From contig CM037843.1 of assembly GCA_021234535.1 (NCBI GenBank), forward strand, positions 36,333,200-36,397,199: a stretch of DNA of 64,000 nt. The letters run 5' to 3'. Positions 40,392 to 55,300 of this stretch are shown here, in pieces. Under the pieces are notes generated by a model, which ran no database searches, was not told the origin of the DNA, and worked only from the letters and a program-made list of their open reading frames with translations. The stretch's first letter is position 1. Each line of letters opens with the position of its first letter. The stretch is from Stichopus chloronotus. Its lineage: Eukaryota > Echinodermata > Holothuroidea > Aspidochirotida > Stichopodidae. Made by a program: the position numbers and the translations under genes.

Positions 40392-43300
40392 CATCATGAC
40401 CGCACTGATATCCTTGCCTGCCTCCAGCAAGGAAGCAAAAATGTTCATCTTGAAATGTGAAAGCAATCAGAATGCCATGTTGCTTTGCTTCATCTTCCCA
40501 ACACGATTTCCCTTCAATAAAAAACATATGTATGGCAAATCTTCTCAAGATGGGCATTCCTAAAGGAAAGTAAAATGTGGTACCTGTTTCTCATTGAAAT
40601 TAGGCTCTAACAGTTCTATGACCTACACCTCTTTGTAGTTAAAATTAATTTTCAACAGAATGTCCATACCTGGTTCCCTTTGTCACCTCCATTCTGAAAA
40701 ATAAGAAGAGAAAAGACAACTTACATCACAGTACTTGAAAGAAAAGCTTCAAGAAACCATTAAGTTGGTGGTGAATACCTGAACCTTCAATGTAAAATTA
40801 GGGGTAAATATCTTGGAATGAGAATGCACAAATGCATTGTGGTTTCAGTGATGTAATGAGTACATTTCTTTATGAATCTGTCATATTGCATAACATAAGG
40901 ATAACAAAGACACTTGGTCTTTGTAATGTAGCATTAATTTATTGTGTCAACAATTGAGATAAAACAGCTGCATCTCACAATCACTGATGAGTGTTGACCT
41001 TAAGTGATGCGTGACAGGTATCATATACACAACATGCATACTTGCATACTAAAAAAGGACCAAGTGTAGCAAGCTGCTGCCTGTCTTCAGATTCACGATT
41101 TTCCCCAAATTGAGGCAAAAATGTTCACCCTGCAATGTGAAAGCAATCCAAGATGACATATTTCTTTGTTTGCTTCACTTTCCCAACACCATTACCCTTC
41201 TTTACTTCAAAGCTGAAGTAAAGAAGGATAAGCTTTAGAAAATTTTGGCATTACCTCATCGCTATCCCCACTACCGGCCGGTACATCATTTCCATTCTGA
41301 AACAAAATTGAATATTGAATTAGAAATGAAGAACTTGAATCAAACAAAAGAGATACTTTGTCCCTTCCATATAACTCTGTATTCCTAGTCTCACCTCTTC
41401 CATTTTGTGGTGTAGAAAAACCCCTAAATAAAATAGTCATACATAAAAAGAAAGAGCAATATGAGGCAAAGCCTTTTACTCTGAAATGTGAAAGCAATTC
41501 AGAATGCCTTATTTCTTTGCTTCACTTTCCCAACACGTTAATTCCCTTCAAAACTACAAGTAATGTTTTCATACAGCAAATCTACCCAAGGTACAGTGAA
41601 ACCCCATGTAACCAAACCCTGTTTACGCGAGACCCTGATGCGCGAAACACTGTTTACCGGAACGGGCCGTTTGGTTTCGCAAAACTGGTGTCTTCAACAA
41701 GCTATGTAAATTTCAGCTTAGATTTCACATTTTGTCTCTCTGTTTTACTTTTTCGTCCTGCACCAACTTAAATTGCAGTAAAACACACCTATGGTTAATG
41801 TTTATCTCTAATTCCGACCTGAACCAACAAGCTGGAGAATGAATACATGATACATGATGACCCTAATTCTTTTCTCTCTCTTCCTTGTCCATGTAGAGTC
41901 ACAATAGGATAATCAAGTCAATAGCACACCGAAGTGCACTACGACTAGGCTTTTCATACAGAGCCCTGAGTGATTGAAATTTACAAATGCACAGAAGAAT
42001 GTCAATCAGGCTTAAACATAGGGTGTTGGAGTGTTTTGTGTGTGGACTTTGGGCTATCCTAACACTGAGCAAAGTATCGCAACAAAGACGGACATTCATT
42101 GCACCCATTTAAGAAATCCTTCTTCCAAGTTCAATCTAAAAGTAGAACAGCAAAGCCGCTGACTCTCAACACTTCTGGTTATTTCATGTTTCCTTTATAA
42201 GAATGTCCTTGATAAGTTAGAAACACTTCAATTGTGACTGAAGAGACTGACAACAACAATCAGAGAAGTTTGAATCTGGTCGATGTATCTGGTGTTGACA
42301 AAATATTAGACTTCTGTTACTTAGTTCATTTGCGTGCCATCCATTGTTAACAATGTAACATAGTAAACGTACTCATTTATGTCAATTAAACCGTTGTTTC
42401 TAGTTTTGGCTCACCTTCTCTGAAAATGAGATCGGCTAAACCCTTGGGATCAAACCATTGTTCTGAGACAGCTAATTGGGTAATGTTTAATTGACTTAAA
42501 TGATGTTGCTAGGTGAATGCTATTGAACTGGAAGACCTTTGGGCTAACTGAACAGCTTGATCATCCTTCAATTTAGTGGGTCTCACAGTATGAGCATTAA
42601 ATTACATGCACACCTGGCATCTGACATTCTTCTTTTGTACTTCCATCTTTCATGGCGTTCTTCACATCATTCACATCACACACTTGAGTTGAAAACCTCA
42701 ATACTTCTCTGTCCTTCACTATTGAACACTCCAATCACAGCAAATCAAAGAAGGAGCTTAAACAACTACTGTCCACGGCCCACCAATCCAAACAAAGGAT
42801 TGAAGCATCAATAATTTATGCTAGACGATGTGCAAAACTACAGGAAAAGATCTACCTTTCACAGGTTTCAGACCTGTTCTTAGTCACTAATTTGCAAAAA
42901 AGACTTATTGTACGTAATTGTTTCACACCTCTGTGGCCTCATAGACCATAGCATTTTACTACAAAAAATTCAGGCGTTTAACTTTTCCCCATTAAGTCAT
43001 TGTTGGTTTGAATCTTACTTCACTGTGGATTTGTTAATGAAACACTTTCGTCAATTAACCACTTTGTACGGGTGTACCTTAGGTTTCCATTCTCATTCCT
43101 CTGCTGTTTCTTATCTATATTAAAGATCTTGCCTTATGTTTATCCTACTGCTCTTCTGACATGTATGCCAATGACACAACTTTTCACATACGTTTCCAGC
43201 ATAGACGAAATCTCCTTTCAATCAGTTCTTATAATATAAGTAATGGTGCAATGACAACGGAATGGCGATTAACTAGGAAAAGACAAAGCCTATGCTTACA

Positions 43301-46300
43301 TGCAAAATACATACTGAACATAGTTTACCTGATAGTGTATTAAATGTGTGCATGAATGGCAGTGGACTTGAAAATTCTCAGATGAAAAAACTGCTAGGGG
43401 AGTAGGGGTATGAGTTGACTAAAAGCTAATGTTGCATTATCAAGTTGACTATATTTGCAACAAAGTTAGCTCAAAAATAGTTGTGTTAAGATGTATCAAA
43501 CGGTATATTGACATTCCTACCAGGATTTTATATTTTAATGGTTTTATAATGCCAATACTTGAATAATGTGGCCTGGTATGGTCAACATGCTCTAGAGAAA
43601 ACACTGACAGAATTTAGAGGTTATTGAAAAGTGCTGAGAGAGTTCTTTTAGATGTAACACGCAACAAAATATCCTCTGACTTATTTAATACCCTGGGATG
43701 GAAAAAGATTCGAGTAATGTACAAAGAATAGTGTGCTCAAATGGTATATAAATCACTTCACGGCCTCACCCCTAGTTATATGAATGAAATATTTGTGTAT
43801 ACACATTAATTCCATTCACAACTATGGCTTGAGGTCCTCATCGACGGATGCCCTCTACATGTTCAGGGGTAAAACTGAAATACAGAAGAAACAATTTTCA
43901 TACATCGAGGCCAACCAATGGAAGGATCTACCACCACCTACCAGGAAAGCTCCCACTCTGTGAATACTGAATTCTTTTATGAAATGATAATGTTTTATTT
44001 ATCATTTGTATTCTTTTTTTTTACTTTTCTTCTCGGGAAGATACGCTCTGCGTACCATGTCACCCTCCATTAACAAGCTTTAAATAAGTATAAAGAAACT
44101 CCTTCTCTAGTAACATCTTTTGCTTGCATTTATATTAACATGATGGAGAAGTTTGATACACATTGACAATGGACCAAGACACCGACATCATTTTAAAAGA
44201 ATATCAGAAAGTCCAGTTAGTCTGACAATATCTTTACACATGTCATGTACTGAGATAAAACCACACGAGTTTGAATCTTCAACAAACGCTTTTAACTATG
44301 AAAAGAAAGAAATGACACTGAGACAACATAACAATGGTTACTTTTAATATATTATTAAGTGCATGCTACACTTTAGACACCAAATTAAAGATATGTGTGA
44401 GACGCTGTTTATCCAAACTTTTCCGTAATCCAAACAATGTTTGGTACCAACGTGTTCGGATAAACAGGGCTTTTACTGATAAATGTGGCATCTATGTTTC
44501 TCATTGACATGAGGCTGTAACCTTTTGGTGACATAAACCTCTTTGTAGGTTATGATTTTCACCAAGACCTTAAAGTTCTGATTTTCAACAGAATGCCCAT
44601 ACCTCTTTCCCTTTGTCATCTTCATTCTGAAACATAAGAAGAGAAAAGGCAACTCATCAAAACTTACATTACAGTACTTGGAAGAATAGCTTCAAGAAAC
44701 TGTTGATTGGAAGTAAACCTTCAATGTAAAATGAGGAGTAAATATCTTGGAACTGGAATACTCAAAAAAAAGATATATGTGAAACACTGTTTATCCAAAC
44801 TTTTCCGTATAAACAACGTTTGGTACCAACGTGTTCTGATTAACAGGGCTTTTACTGATAAATGTGGCATCTATGTTTCTCATTGACATGAGGCTGTAAA
44901 AGTTTGGTGACATACACCTCTTTGTAGGTTATGATTCTCACCAAGACCAAAAACTTCTGTGACCTACACCTATTTATAAAGAAAACCGGTTTTCAACAGA
45001 ATGCCCATACCTCTTTCCCTTTGTCATCTTCACTCTGAAACATAAGAAGAGAAAAGACGACTCATCTAAACTTACATTACAGTCCTTGGAAGAAAAGCTT
45101 CAAGAAACTGTTGCTTGGAAGTAAATACCTGAACCTTCAATGTGAAATGAGGGGTAAATATCTTGAAACTAGAATGCACAAATGAATTGTGGTTTCAATG
45201 ATGTAATGAGTATTTCATTATGAATCTGGCATATTCCATAATGTGATGCCTCGTTAACGGAGAATGCCAAGGACGAAGACAAAGATATCCCCCAGACATG
45301 AAAGTGAGTGTCTGGGGCCATACGAACCCCAGGGTTCTCCAAGCTAAGGGGTTCTGCCAGCCTGACAGCCTCCACACAGTCAAATGAAGGTCCTGGACCC
45401 TTGGGTGCTGAACCCTGCGCCTGTCCTGAGAAACTACAGTCAGAAGGGTGCAGCTCCACTGGAAGGTCTACCAGCAGATGGAGCAGACTGAGGAAGGCCC
45501 TGGCAGCAAAATCCGCCTGGCACCAGTCCTCCTCGATCTTCTTACTCAGGGGATCCCTAAACATCCCCGAAGCCAGACCCTGTTCTAACCCTTACCTTGC
45601 TCCGAATTTTGTCCGAAACAGAAGGTGGCCTGAACAGGGTCTCCCAGTGACCCTCTAGAACCCTGATCGCACATTCCTGAAGGACAGGAAACCGACATCA
45701 GGGTTGCCTCCCAGCGAGAGTTTCCAGCTGTTTGAGACAGTGGTCATCTACTGGGAACTCCAGTGGGCTTGAGACGACCTTGTTTGTGGCTGACAGGCAC
45801 GAACCTGAAGGTCCTGCTTCGCTACGAGGGGAAGAGTCATAGCCCAGCTTGGAGATGAAAATCTCCACAAACCACGGTATGAATGATGGGGGAAGATCAG
45901 TACCCCTTGGGGAACTATCCTCCTCCGCTGTCACGAGAGGTGGAGCCCCCTCTGCTGGCTCCATCTTCTCAAGCTTCTCATTGAACTTTTCACTGGCGCT
46001 ACATGAACACCTATGCTGGCACTCCACTCAGATAGTGTCATACTCTCATTAATGCTTGTCCCTTCACCTTTTGCCACCCCTCAGCCCTCCGCCAGATGAA
46101 GTTTGGTTATGCCACTTGCTGATTAAACAGTATCTGACGGAACTCAATCAAACGTATATTATATCATTGAATACCATGAGCAAAATTAGGAAATCCACAT
46201 CCGCACCTCTCAGAAAACAAACTGCAGATAATAGGATAATAGGATGGTGAAATTTGAATAAAAGAGAACTGTCACACCCCTTTAAACCCTACCCTTTCCC

Positions 46301-49300
46301 CATATTAAGCGATCATGGCAGAGACCCTTAAAGTAGTTTGCTGCAGACATTTCAGGACCAACATATGGGAGTAAGAAAGGCTACTTACCGGAGATTCACC
46401 CTAGTTTTGAGAAAAGAGAAATGTTAAAGAAAAAACAATTAGTTGTAACATTATACATCACATGTGTATCTCTTGGAAATATCCACACATTTTGAGTCTA
46501 GAGAGACAGATCCCGATTCAATGAGGAAAATCACTGTCGATAAAATCATTTGGACAATCACTCTGTATGTCTGTGTTCCTGTGATGAAAATGTAGGAGAG
46601 TTTGCAACAGGCATCCAGGTACCTCATGTCAAAACCTGGTTCTGAAACTGCTACATGGATCCAGAGTTTCTCTAAGATTCATTATATGTGTGACAAAAGT
46701 CAGAACTCCTCATTGTCCGGTCCATCCATTGTAATATACATTGTGTTAAATATTAATATGCAAAGCAAATTGGCATGTTATTTATATCACTTCACTACCA
46801 ACTTGTAGCCTGACAGAAGTTGTATTTTCAGGTACAGGGTTACTCGAGCAACTATGGATTGTGGGTGCCCGAGTCTTAAGTTTAGACAAACACTTAGTGC
46901 AAACACTAACATTTAGGGCGTACAATTCCCACTCAGCATTCCTTGAGTTCATGACACCTGATTAGTGCACAAAGCCATAGTAAAAGAGTCATCCCTTAAT
47001 GGAGAGGAACTATGCAAGGGCAGTGATTAAGTTAAGTGAAAGTCAGGACGTCTGAGATGAAAAAATGCTCCACAGAACAACCAATTTTTGATACAAGGTT
47101 GTCCTCGGGACCATCAAATTACAATTAGTGCTCCAATCACATTAAAATTTTGCTTTCAAGATCTGGAACATGTGATGAAATCTGGGGATGAATTGCTAAC
47201 AGCACAATGCAAATGTGTTACTGGTACACCAACCTGGAAATACATATACAGTGAGTCATGACGTGACTTTTGGCAGGACAAGTTAATTTTGAAAAGTACA
47301 ACCTCATTTTGCATGCTTGTTGTCCTTTGGACTACAACATGAAAATGTTAAAACTTCAACACTGTATGGTGCTTTAGAATGGTTACAAAAGTTATCACAT
47401 GACATTATCAGTGTACTGGATGTAAGGTTCATCTTTCTGGTCTCAAGAAACAATTTCACATGTCAACCAAAAAAGGAGTACTCACCTCTAAACAGTCTAG
47501 GTATTTTTTTAATGTCTGTTTCCTTACGTAGCAAGTTCCGTTGGTAAGATCATCCTTTGACAATTTCTGAAATGATAAACCACAACACAAACAACAGTAA
47601 AATGAGCTTACAATGGGCCTGACAGAGTGCAACACAATAATTCCATACCAAGGTCTGTAATTCTGCTAAAATAATGCAATTCTATTTTCACTGTAACTAA
47701 GCAAACAGCACAATGCAACATCCACTAAACAATCAGGACCAACTCTGAAAGTTGAAAATGTTATTGTATCAAGTAAAAACACCAAAGTTCTATTAGAACA
47801 AAATCAATGATATTGTTTCAAAACTAAAATGTTTCATAAAATGTCGCACATATCAAGAAAGAAAACTGTATTACATACACTATTGAAGTTCAAATGTTAC
47901 ATGAAATGTTTCATGAAAGAAACAGGTAAGATCGTGTAAAGCTCACTGAAAATTTTAAGCAATGATATTCTGACGTAGTGGGTGTATCTTGAACAGCCTA
48001 ACCATCCTGGTGATTCACATTTCTGTGTTACAGGGAACAAACACCTTCGGGCAAGCTGCTGACTTCAGATTTTTTACAAGAAACATTTAAACAATAACTT
48101 TTTGTTTTGTTCATTGATTCTAGTTACTTTAAAATGTTTAAAGGTTTGGAGTAGCAGAATGTTGGTTTCGTGACAGGTTTTGATCATGGAAATAAATGTT
48201 CTAATTTGAATTTTTAAGGGTTGTGATGCATTCACTATCTGTCACTTTGCAGATTGTTCTTGTATATGCAGGCCTAAGCTTATGCTTTTTCATTGACATT
48301 GAGTGTAGTAAAGGAGGTATACTGTAGGTAAAATCTTCTGGAAACATATTTTTACATACCTTCAACAAATATTGATCATGAGTAAAAGATACAGGCATTT
48401 ATCTACAAGATTTCACGATTTATTTCACTTTTTTGGCAAAGAAAGCATGTGGATGGAGCATTTAAGATACATGTTTGAATGGATTCATTAACTTCTTATT
48501 TTCGGATGTAACCATTTAGAAAACCAAGTGTATGACCTCTACAGTGATCAAAACAAGCATTGTATGCATAAGATAATCCCGGGAGGCAAAAGACAGAAAC
48601 CCTCGGTGAGCTTCATGCCTCTCCCCAGACAGGAAGGCGTGACCCATGCTCAAGCCCAGCTGTGCCCCCAAATTATAGACCAGTTCCTGAAAAGGGTGGG
48701 ATGAGACTTGTCCCAATTAATGACGCAGCCCAATTGCTCAAGCAGGGAGATTGTTGCTCCAACGCTGACTTCCTCTTGGGCTAGGGAATCCCAGAGGATA
48801 ATCCAGTCGTCCAGGTACGCGAAGAGCAGTATGCCTGATGCCAAAGTTCGGCGAAGACTGCCCGCACGACCCGGGTGAACACCCCGGGGGAGCAGTAAGC
48901 CCGAAGGGGAGAGCTGTGAACTTGAACCTCTCCCCAACTTGAATGCCAGAAACTGCTGAGACACTGGAGCTATTGGCACGTGCAAGTACACATCCTTCAG
49001 GTCCAATGACGCTGCCCACATCCCCCTCCGCAGAGTGGGGATGATGAAAGCCGAGGTTTCCATTCGGAACCTCCTTGGCTTTACGTAGTCGGCGTTCAAT
49101 GGCCAGAGATTGGGATTGGTCACCAGGAGCTGATTTCCTCAATCTCCCCAACACGGCAAGTTTAGTGAGAGCTCCATAGCCCAGCTTGGAGGTAATAATC
49201 TCCACAACTGAAGCCAGAAGAGAAGGGAGCAGATTAGTACATCCAGGAGTGCTATTATCTTCCTCCCCATTTGGGGTAAGGTTGCGGTCTCCTGGCCTGT

Positions 49301-52300
49301 TCCTCCATCTCCTCGATCTCGTCATTAAACTCGTCAGAAGTAAGAGGTTTGAACGAGTCGGGGGTGGGGTTCGGCAGCCGCACCATGGGTCACAGGGAGC
49401 TACAGTTGGACGTGAGGTGGTGCCGGAGGCTGCTGATCACTGGTTGAGGGATGAAGGTGGGCCATTTGCTTGGCCACTTCCCCAGCAATCAGAGGACCCA
49501 GCAGACTCGCAAACTGGGTGATCTAGTTTGGGTCTGATGGGTCTGGAAATCACCTAAGACTGTATGATCTGGATTGGGTAGCCCAATCATACACATTGTT
49601 AGAGTCAGGGGAATCCAAACTCTGATGTGTAGAGCCCGATTGAATAGGACTCTGGGACCAGTCAGTCCAGGGTGCACTATTCTGATCACGGTTCCGGGAG
49701 GGATAAAGACGCACAGGGGGCTGCAAACTGCTCCAGCAAGATTTCTGGCAGGATCCAGGCACCCAGGAGCCAAGTCCTGACCACTAGCATCCCAGGAAGC
49801 CTGTGGGAGATCTTCCCGAGGAACATCTTCATCTGCAGCCTCCTAGGGAGGGTCTGAACCCTGCTGTGCCTGCTCAACCTCCCATGGGATGGTACGAGAC
49901 TCGGCTGCCGAAGCCACTGGTTCCTGGCTGGTCTACAGGGCACCAGAGCGCGAAGCTCAGCTGCCCAAAACCTACCCCACCTTCTCTGCCGGCCTAGCCT
50001 TCCTCCCCCTAGACTTGGTTCGAGACTAACCTTTCACAGGCCTAGCCGCGGATCCAGCAGGAACCTGGACTCCTGATGATCCAGGACAGAGGGATCCAGG
50101 ACAGCATCCAGCCGCCCCCCAAACCTCCCCTTGGCCCTGCAGTCAAAAGTGGATCTCTGACCACTGGGCCAGGGAAAAGGACAGGCACCGTTCGCACAAA
50201 TCTTACCACATGCATGAACGGCACAGGGGGCACACAGAATGCGAGTCCTAATCCCTTCTGCCCCTACATTGATTGCATATGGAGCAACGAGGACCAAGAC
50301 AGGGAGATGTGAAGCCAAATCAAGGGGGATGTAACTCTCTAACTAAGAAACCTAGCACCCACAAAACAAACCAACGAGAATTACAAAAGAAAGCTAGGGG
50401 GAACATGTAATTATGGACTACTCATTACGTAACTTAAGAAAAATACCAAAAGCAGACTTGAGGCAAATCGTTACGTGAAAAAGACTAGAATGCAAGATCA
50501 CATTAACAGGGGAATTGCACAATCCCCTAAAGTAAATTGTGAAATTGTGCAATAACAAAAAGTGTAGGCTATGGACTATTAAAGCTGTGCAGCGGCATGA
50601 TAAAAATATCTGTCCTCGGCACACTGTATAAAAACGAAAATTCTTAGACAAAATTCTGTGACAAGATAGGAAAAATTTGAACAGAATTAACAAAGCTACA
50701 AAAAGTAATGATACTAGAAACAAAACACAAGAAACACAGCAGAGAGACACTCGAGGGACTCGAGTGAAAGGAAAAAGTCCTCAGAGGGCGCGGTGCTAGA
50801 ATTAGTTTCGAGGACGATGTGAGCATCCAGGGTCAACTGTATGCATTAGTGAGGCAAGGGGTAGGTATATGTCTATGATGTCTAAAGACTTGCTGAGTAA
50901 AAATGCACATGGATGATACCTTGGGTGTCTCTTTTCAATTTTTTCCAGCATAATTATGGATTAAAATTTTTATTATATGCAACTTTACGAAAAATGATAT
51001 TTGTGTACTGGTATCTAATTATTTCGATAAGAATGTCTGCAATGCCTGGTCAGAATTTTGAATATTTGATACTTTCAATTTTGGTATCTTCATAGGATTA
51101 TTGATACCAATGTTTTCTTTTTCATGTTAACATCAACGACTCCCCCTTGTGTTCTTTTTGCCAAGAAGATAATGAAACTCTGGCACATCTTTTTTTGGTT
51201 TTACCCCTAAACTAAGGTTTTGAGTTGAGACCTGTGCTGTGTGTTTAAGAGAAAACATTCAAATGAAATGTCTGTTCATTTTGGCTACACAGCAAAGGAT
51301 AAGAACTTTTTAAATTTTTCATCTTTAATGCTAAGTATTTCATCCTTATTCATACATAAAACAGTTCAATATCAGATTCAGTGACCATTTATTTCAAAGG
51401 TTTTCACAATTTGCCCTCTGGTAAACTCAAATGACCTTTCACCTCCACCAAAAAAGATAGGGATCATCTACTCAATATGAACAACCAACATACCAAGTAT
51501 GATATTAGCCACATTTACCCATACTGAGATATGGTGTAAACAAGGTTTTTAGAAATTGATCTCTGGTGACCTCAAGTGACCTTTGACCTCCACCAAAAAC
51601 AAAAGGGGTCTTCTCCGCAGTATGGCCAACCCGCACACTAAGTATGAGATCAGTCAAAGTTACTTTTCTTGAGGTATCACATAAACAAGCAGCATCACAC
51701 ACACACACATGACATCACCATTGCATAGATTCCTTGTCTGCCTTTGGCGAGGAATGAAAAACTGGGAGATTTCACAGGCCTGTTATAACCCACATCTGAA
51801 CTTTCCATAAAAAAATGATCACGCCTACCTCAAAGCAGGGTAGAGAAGTGCTGAATGGATGGTAATACTGACAAAAATGTACCTGGTACATTGCAAAAAT
51901 ACTTACAGGAAAGGGTTTCTCGGCTGTACCCTCCATTGTCCTTTTCTCTGAAGGATCATCTTCTTTATCTTGAACACGAATGTACTCTTCAACTGAAAAC
52001 ATGAAATTATGCTGATTGTACAGCGTCTGTAAGAAGTCATAATGACCCTAAAAAGGAAACAAACAAAAATTATGAAAGCAGTGATAGGGCAGTTGACACA
52101 AAAAGATGCTTTTCCATCACATCCCACAAAGCAATGTTTGATGATCATCGGGCAGCAGGAAAGTGCCCACAATTTTTGCAGTGCCGGCAGTGTTCAAGAT
52201 CACAGACTTCATGTCCTATTTTTAAGCCATCATTTGAGCAAATTGATCCTGGCAAGAGTTAACCTCAACATTGATTTACTGTCACTGCATTGTTCTACAA

Positions 52301-55300
52301 ACATATGTCCTACTGTATCTGCAATATCTGTAGATCTGCAAAAACAGGTGCTGACTCTCCTTTCAACTAGGACTATCAGCTCTTTTAATGCGCTATATGA
52401 GGACCTCCAGAAAGTGTATCAAAAATGTTAACTCAACCAACCTGATACAGCTAACAAAATGAAACAAGGCCAAAGGTGTAAGTCTGTAACCTAGAACTGT
52501 TCCTTCTCCAAAAACATGACAAATTCAACAAATTCACGTCCATCTGAAATCCTGAGACTTTCCCAAATTTCATGCTTGCACTTTCTTTATGTGCTCAATC
52601 TTTCTCAATCTTTTGCAACTGGACAATTGGGGGTTGACATTTTGCTTGTTTCACGTCATTGTTTCTTTGTAAATATCGTTTGGAGACTTTTATCAGGAAG
52701 CAAAAAGTTGCATAGCACGTACTTGTCATTAGCGTTGAGCGAGATCGATCTTTCTTCCTCATAATTAAGGAAGACTTGTAGGCCAAGCCTTATGATAGCA
52801 TACACTGATTTTTGGCATACACTAGTTTTTGGCATGATACAGATACATGACTTAAACTGATTTTTGGCACAGACTGATTTCGGCAAACCCTGATGTTTGA
52901 CCGCTGATGAAAGATCGATCTAACAGAATTCATTGATACTGCTCCGAAATTTAAAGCTCCACAAAATATTACACATGTCATGAAAACCAAAGTACATTAC
53001 ATACATTTTTAGGTTCAAATATGCAAAAGTATCTCCTGAATATAAATACAAAAGATTTTGTAAAATATTTCAAAAATTAAAAAAAATTAAAAAAAAAACA
53101 ACCAAATCACATGCTGACGAGTACTGTAGGTAAATAGCCTACAGTAATTACCTCCGTGTTTGAGTATGTGGGATGTAAGGTGGGATGTAAGGTAAATAGC
53201 CTTCAGTAATTACCTCCGTGTTTGAGTATGTATTCATCACCAAAGTGAGCATTAATATTACTGTTGTAGGAATATTCCAGTATCAGCAAATTATATCGTT
53301 ATTTAGATTTGTTTCTGATATCATTTGTGATATGTCCCACACGATAACATCTGTACACTAGGAGACAAATAATGTTTGTCAGAATAAATTTGGATCACAC
53401 ACTAAATAACATATACATTGAAACAAAAAATCAGACCTTAAGATTAAACTTTGATGAACTAGATCTGATTTACACGAAAATAAAAGGGTCATGTCAAAAT
53501 GAATCTTAGGCATGGGCTGTACAATGTCCCTTCTGTACACATAGTTTTACACATTTTTTATTCAGGTGTGCTTTTGTTCCAACTTCCCCCTTTGATACAT
53601 GTGGTGATATTCTTTGGCAATTTAGGGAACAGTGTTCTTGATGTTGTTTGTAACAATTCCTATCACAACAACAATAATTGACATTGCTTCAAATCTGAAA
53701 TGCTACACAAAATGTTACACATGTCATGCAGACCAAACTATACTACATGCACAATTAAAATATCCAAAAGTAGCTCAAGAAAAGAAATGGAAAAGGTCGT
53801 GTAAAATTGTAAACTGTAGATCCTTTCAAAAATTCATATCATAACTTTGTGAGGTATGGAGAATAGCCTCACCACCTCAGTGGAAGCATATTTCAACACC
53901 AAAGTGAACAGCCAACTTTTTTTCAATTGGGGACGTCAGGTTATTTGATGAAACATTAATGTTATATTTTGCTGTTTTGTTTGTATGTACCTGGAGCTTA
54001 GTTGTTAGATTTATGGTCTGAAGTTGTCAGTAAGGCTTCCTTTAAGATCAACACTAAGCCTACTTGAGTAATGTTACGTAGGTCTGTTGAACTACTCTCC
54101 TCGTGTTTCCATGACAAGTGCCATAGTTGGTGCTCATGGTGGTACTCGGGTTATTTGGATGCACACTGGCGTTTGCAATGTTAGCACTGTTTATTTTTAA
54201 CACTTACTGGAATTTTGGAATTGGATAAAAGTTTTATTTCTTCTTTCATGTTTTTTCACAACTATAGATATCACTACTTTGCAAATTTATTACTGTATGG
54301 TCTTGTAAAAACTTATCACAATATATGGCACAACACTGCTTACCATTAATTTATCTTTCTTACACTTATATCAGACTCAAACTTATCCAAAATTGGTACA
54401 TTCCATTAACAAGACCACAGTGGGCCCTGTGGTTCCTTGCATGGGAGATTATTTTGGCTGCAGTCCTTTTATCTTCTATCCTTTACTTATCACATTTTGA
54501 AAAAGTTTGGACCTCATTTTGTCCTTAAGAATGCTGATCAGCCAAACATACTCCACTACCATTACTTACATGAACTAGATGGCAGTATGCTATGTCTTTA
54601 TCAAACTGCTGAAACAGAATGCTGGCTAATGCAGAAACAATCTCTGAAATACTAAATTTTTCCTAAAACTTGAATCAAGGGAGAATGTTCATGACTATCA
54701 GGAACCTGTCTTCCCCCTCTGTTGACCTATATTTTGAAACAGGGAGTAAACGTCTAAATAGCAGGCTGTCCAACACTCTCTGACCTGACTGACCAAGGCG
54801 GAAAGTGATTGACATGAGTAAAGGTGGTTTGCTTTATATTGCGAATGCAAAAAATATGTCAAATGTTGCAAAACTACAGTATACATTGTGAGTCTATTTG
54901 AAGACCTGGATAAAACTCATTCAGCCGCATGCTATGAATAATGGAAGCATAAATGAATGACAGTATAGTCCCATTTGTGGCTGAGAATTCTGATCAGCCA
55001 AAGGCACTGACTATCATGCAGCACTAATATGCAAACCCACAACACTGTAACATAGAATTTGTATAAAAAATATCATGTTGCACAAGGTAACAATTCATAC
55101 CCCATACGACCCACCGAAAGCAGTAGGGGACATCTTCTCAACATGGCAAACATACATCAAGTTTGGTTTTCATCCGACCTCCCCCTGCTGGGCTACAGCA
55201 TGCACATGAAAATGTCACACACACACATGTACACACACCCACACATGTATCACAAACACCACAACCTGACCTACAGTAAGGAACCAAAAATCCATAACAG

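Larger units (their letters stand above)
44385..45200 (-). repeat. ~408 bp tandem duplication carrying microexons m2 and m3
   Basis: Two copies share CGCTGTTTATCCAAACTTTT, GGTACCAACGTGTTC, GATAAATGTGGCATCTATG and the 24 bp microexon. The TTTATCC / GGATAAA sequences themselves form an imperfect inverted repeat, perhaps a small DNA transposon caught in the duplication. Confidence 0.75.

Noticed and set aside
40128..40563. Open frames rich in His-Thr around 40.1-40.6 kb
   Set aside because: They are translations of a CA microsatellite and the adjoining mobile-element end.
45308..45658. 116-codon plus-strand frame as a gene
   Set aside because: Antisense shadow of the DIRS-like gag fragment.
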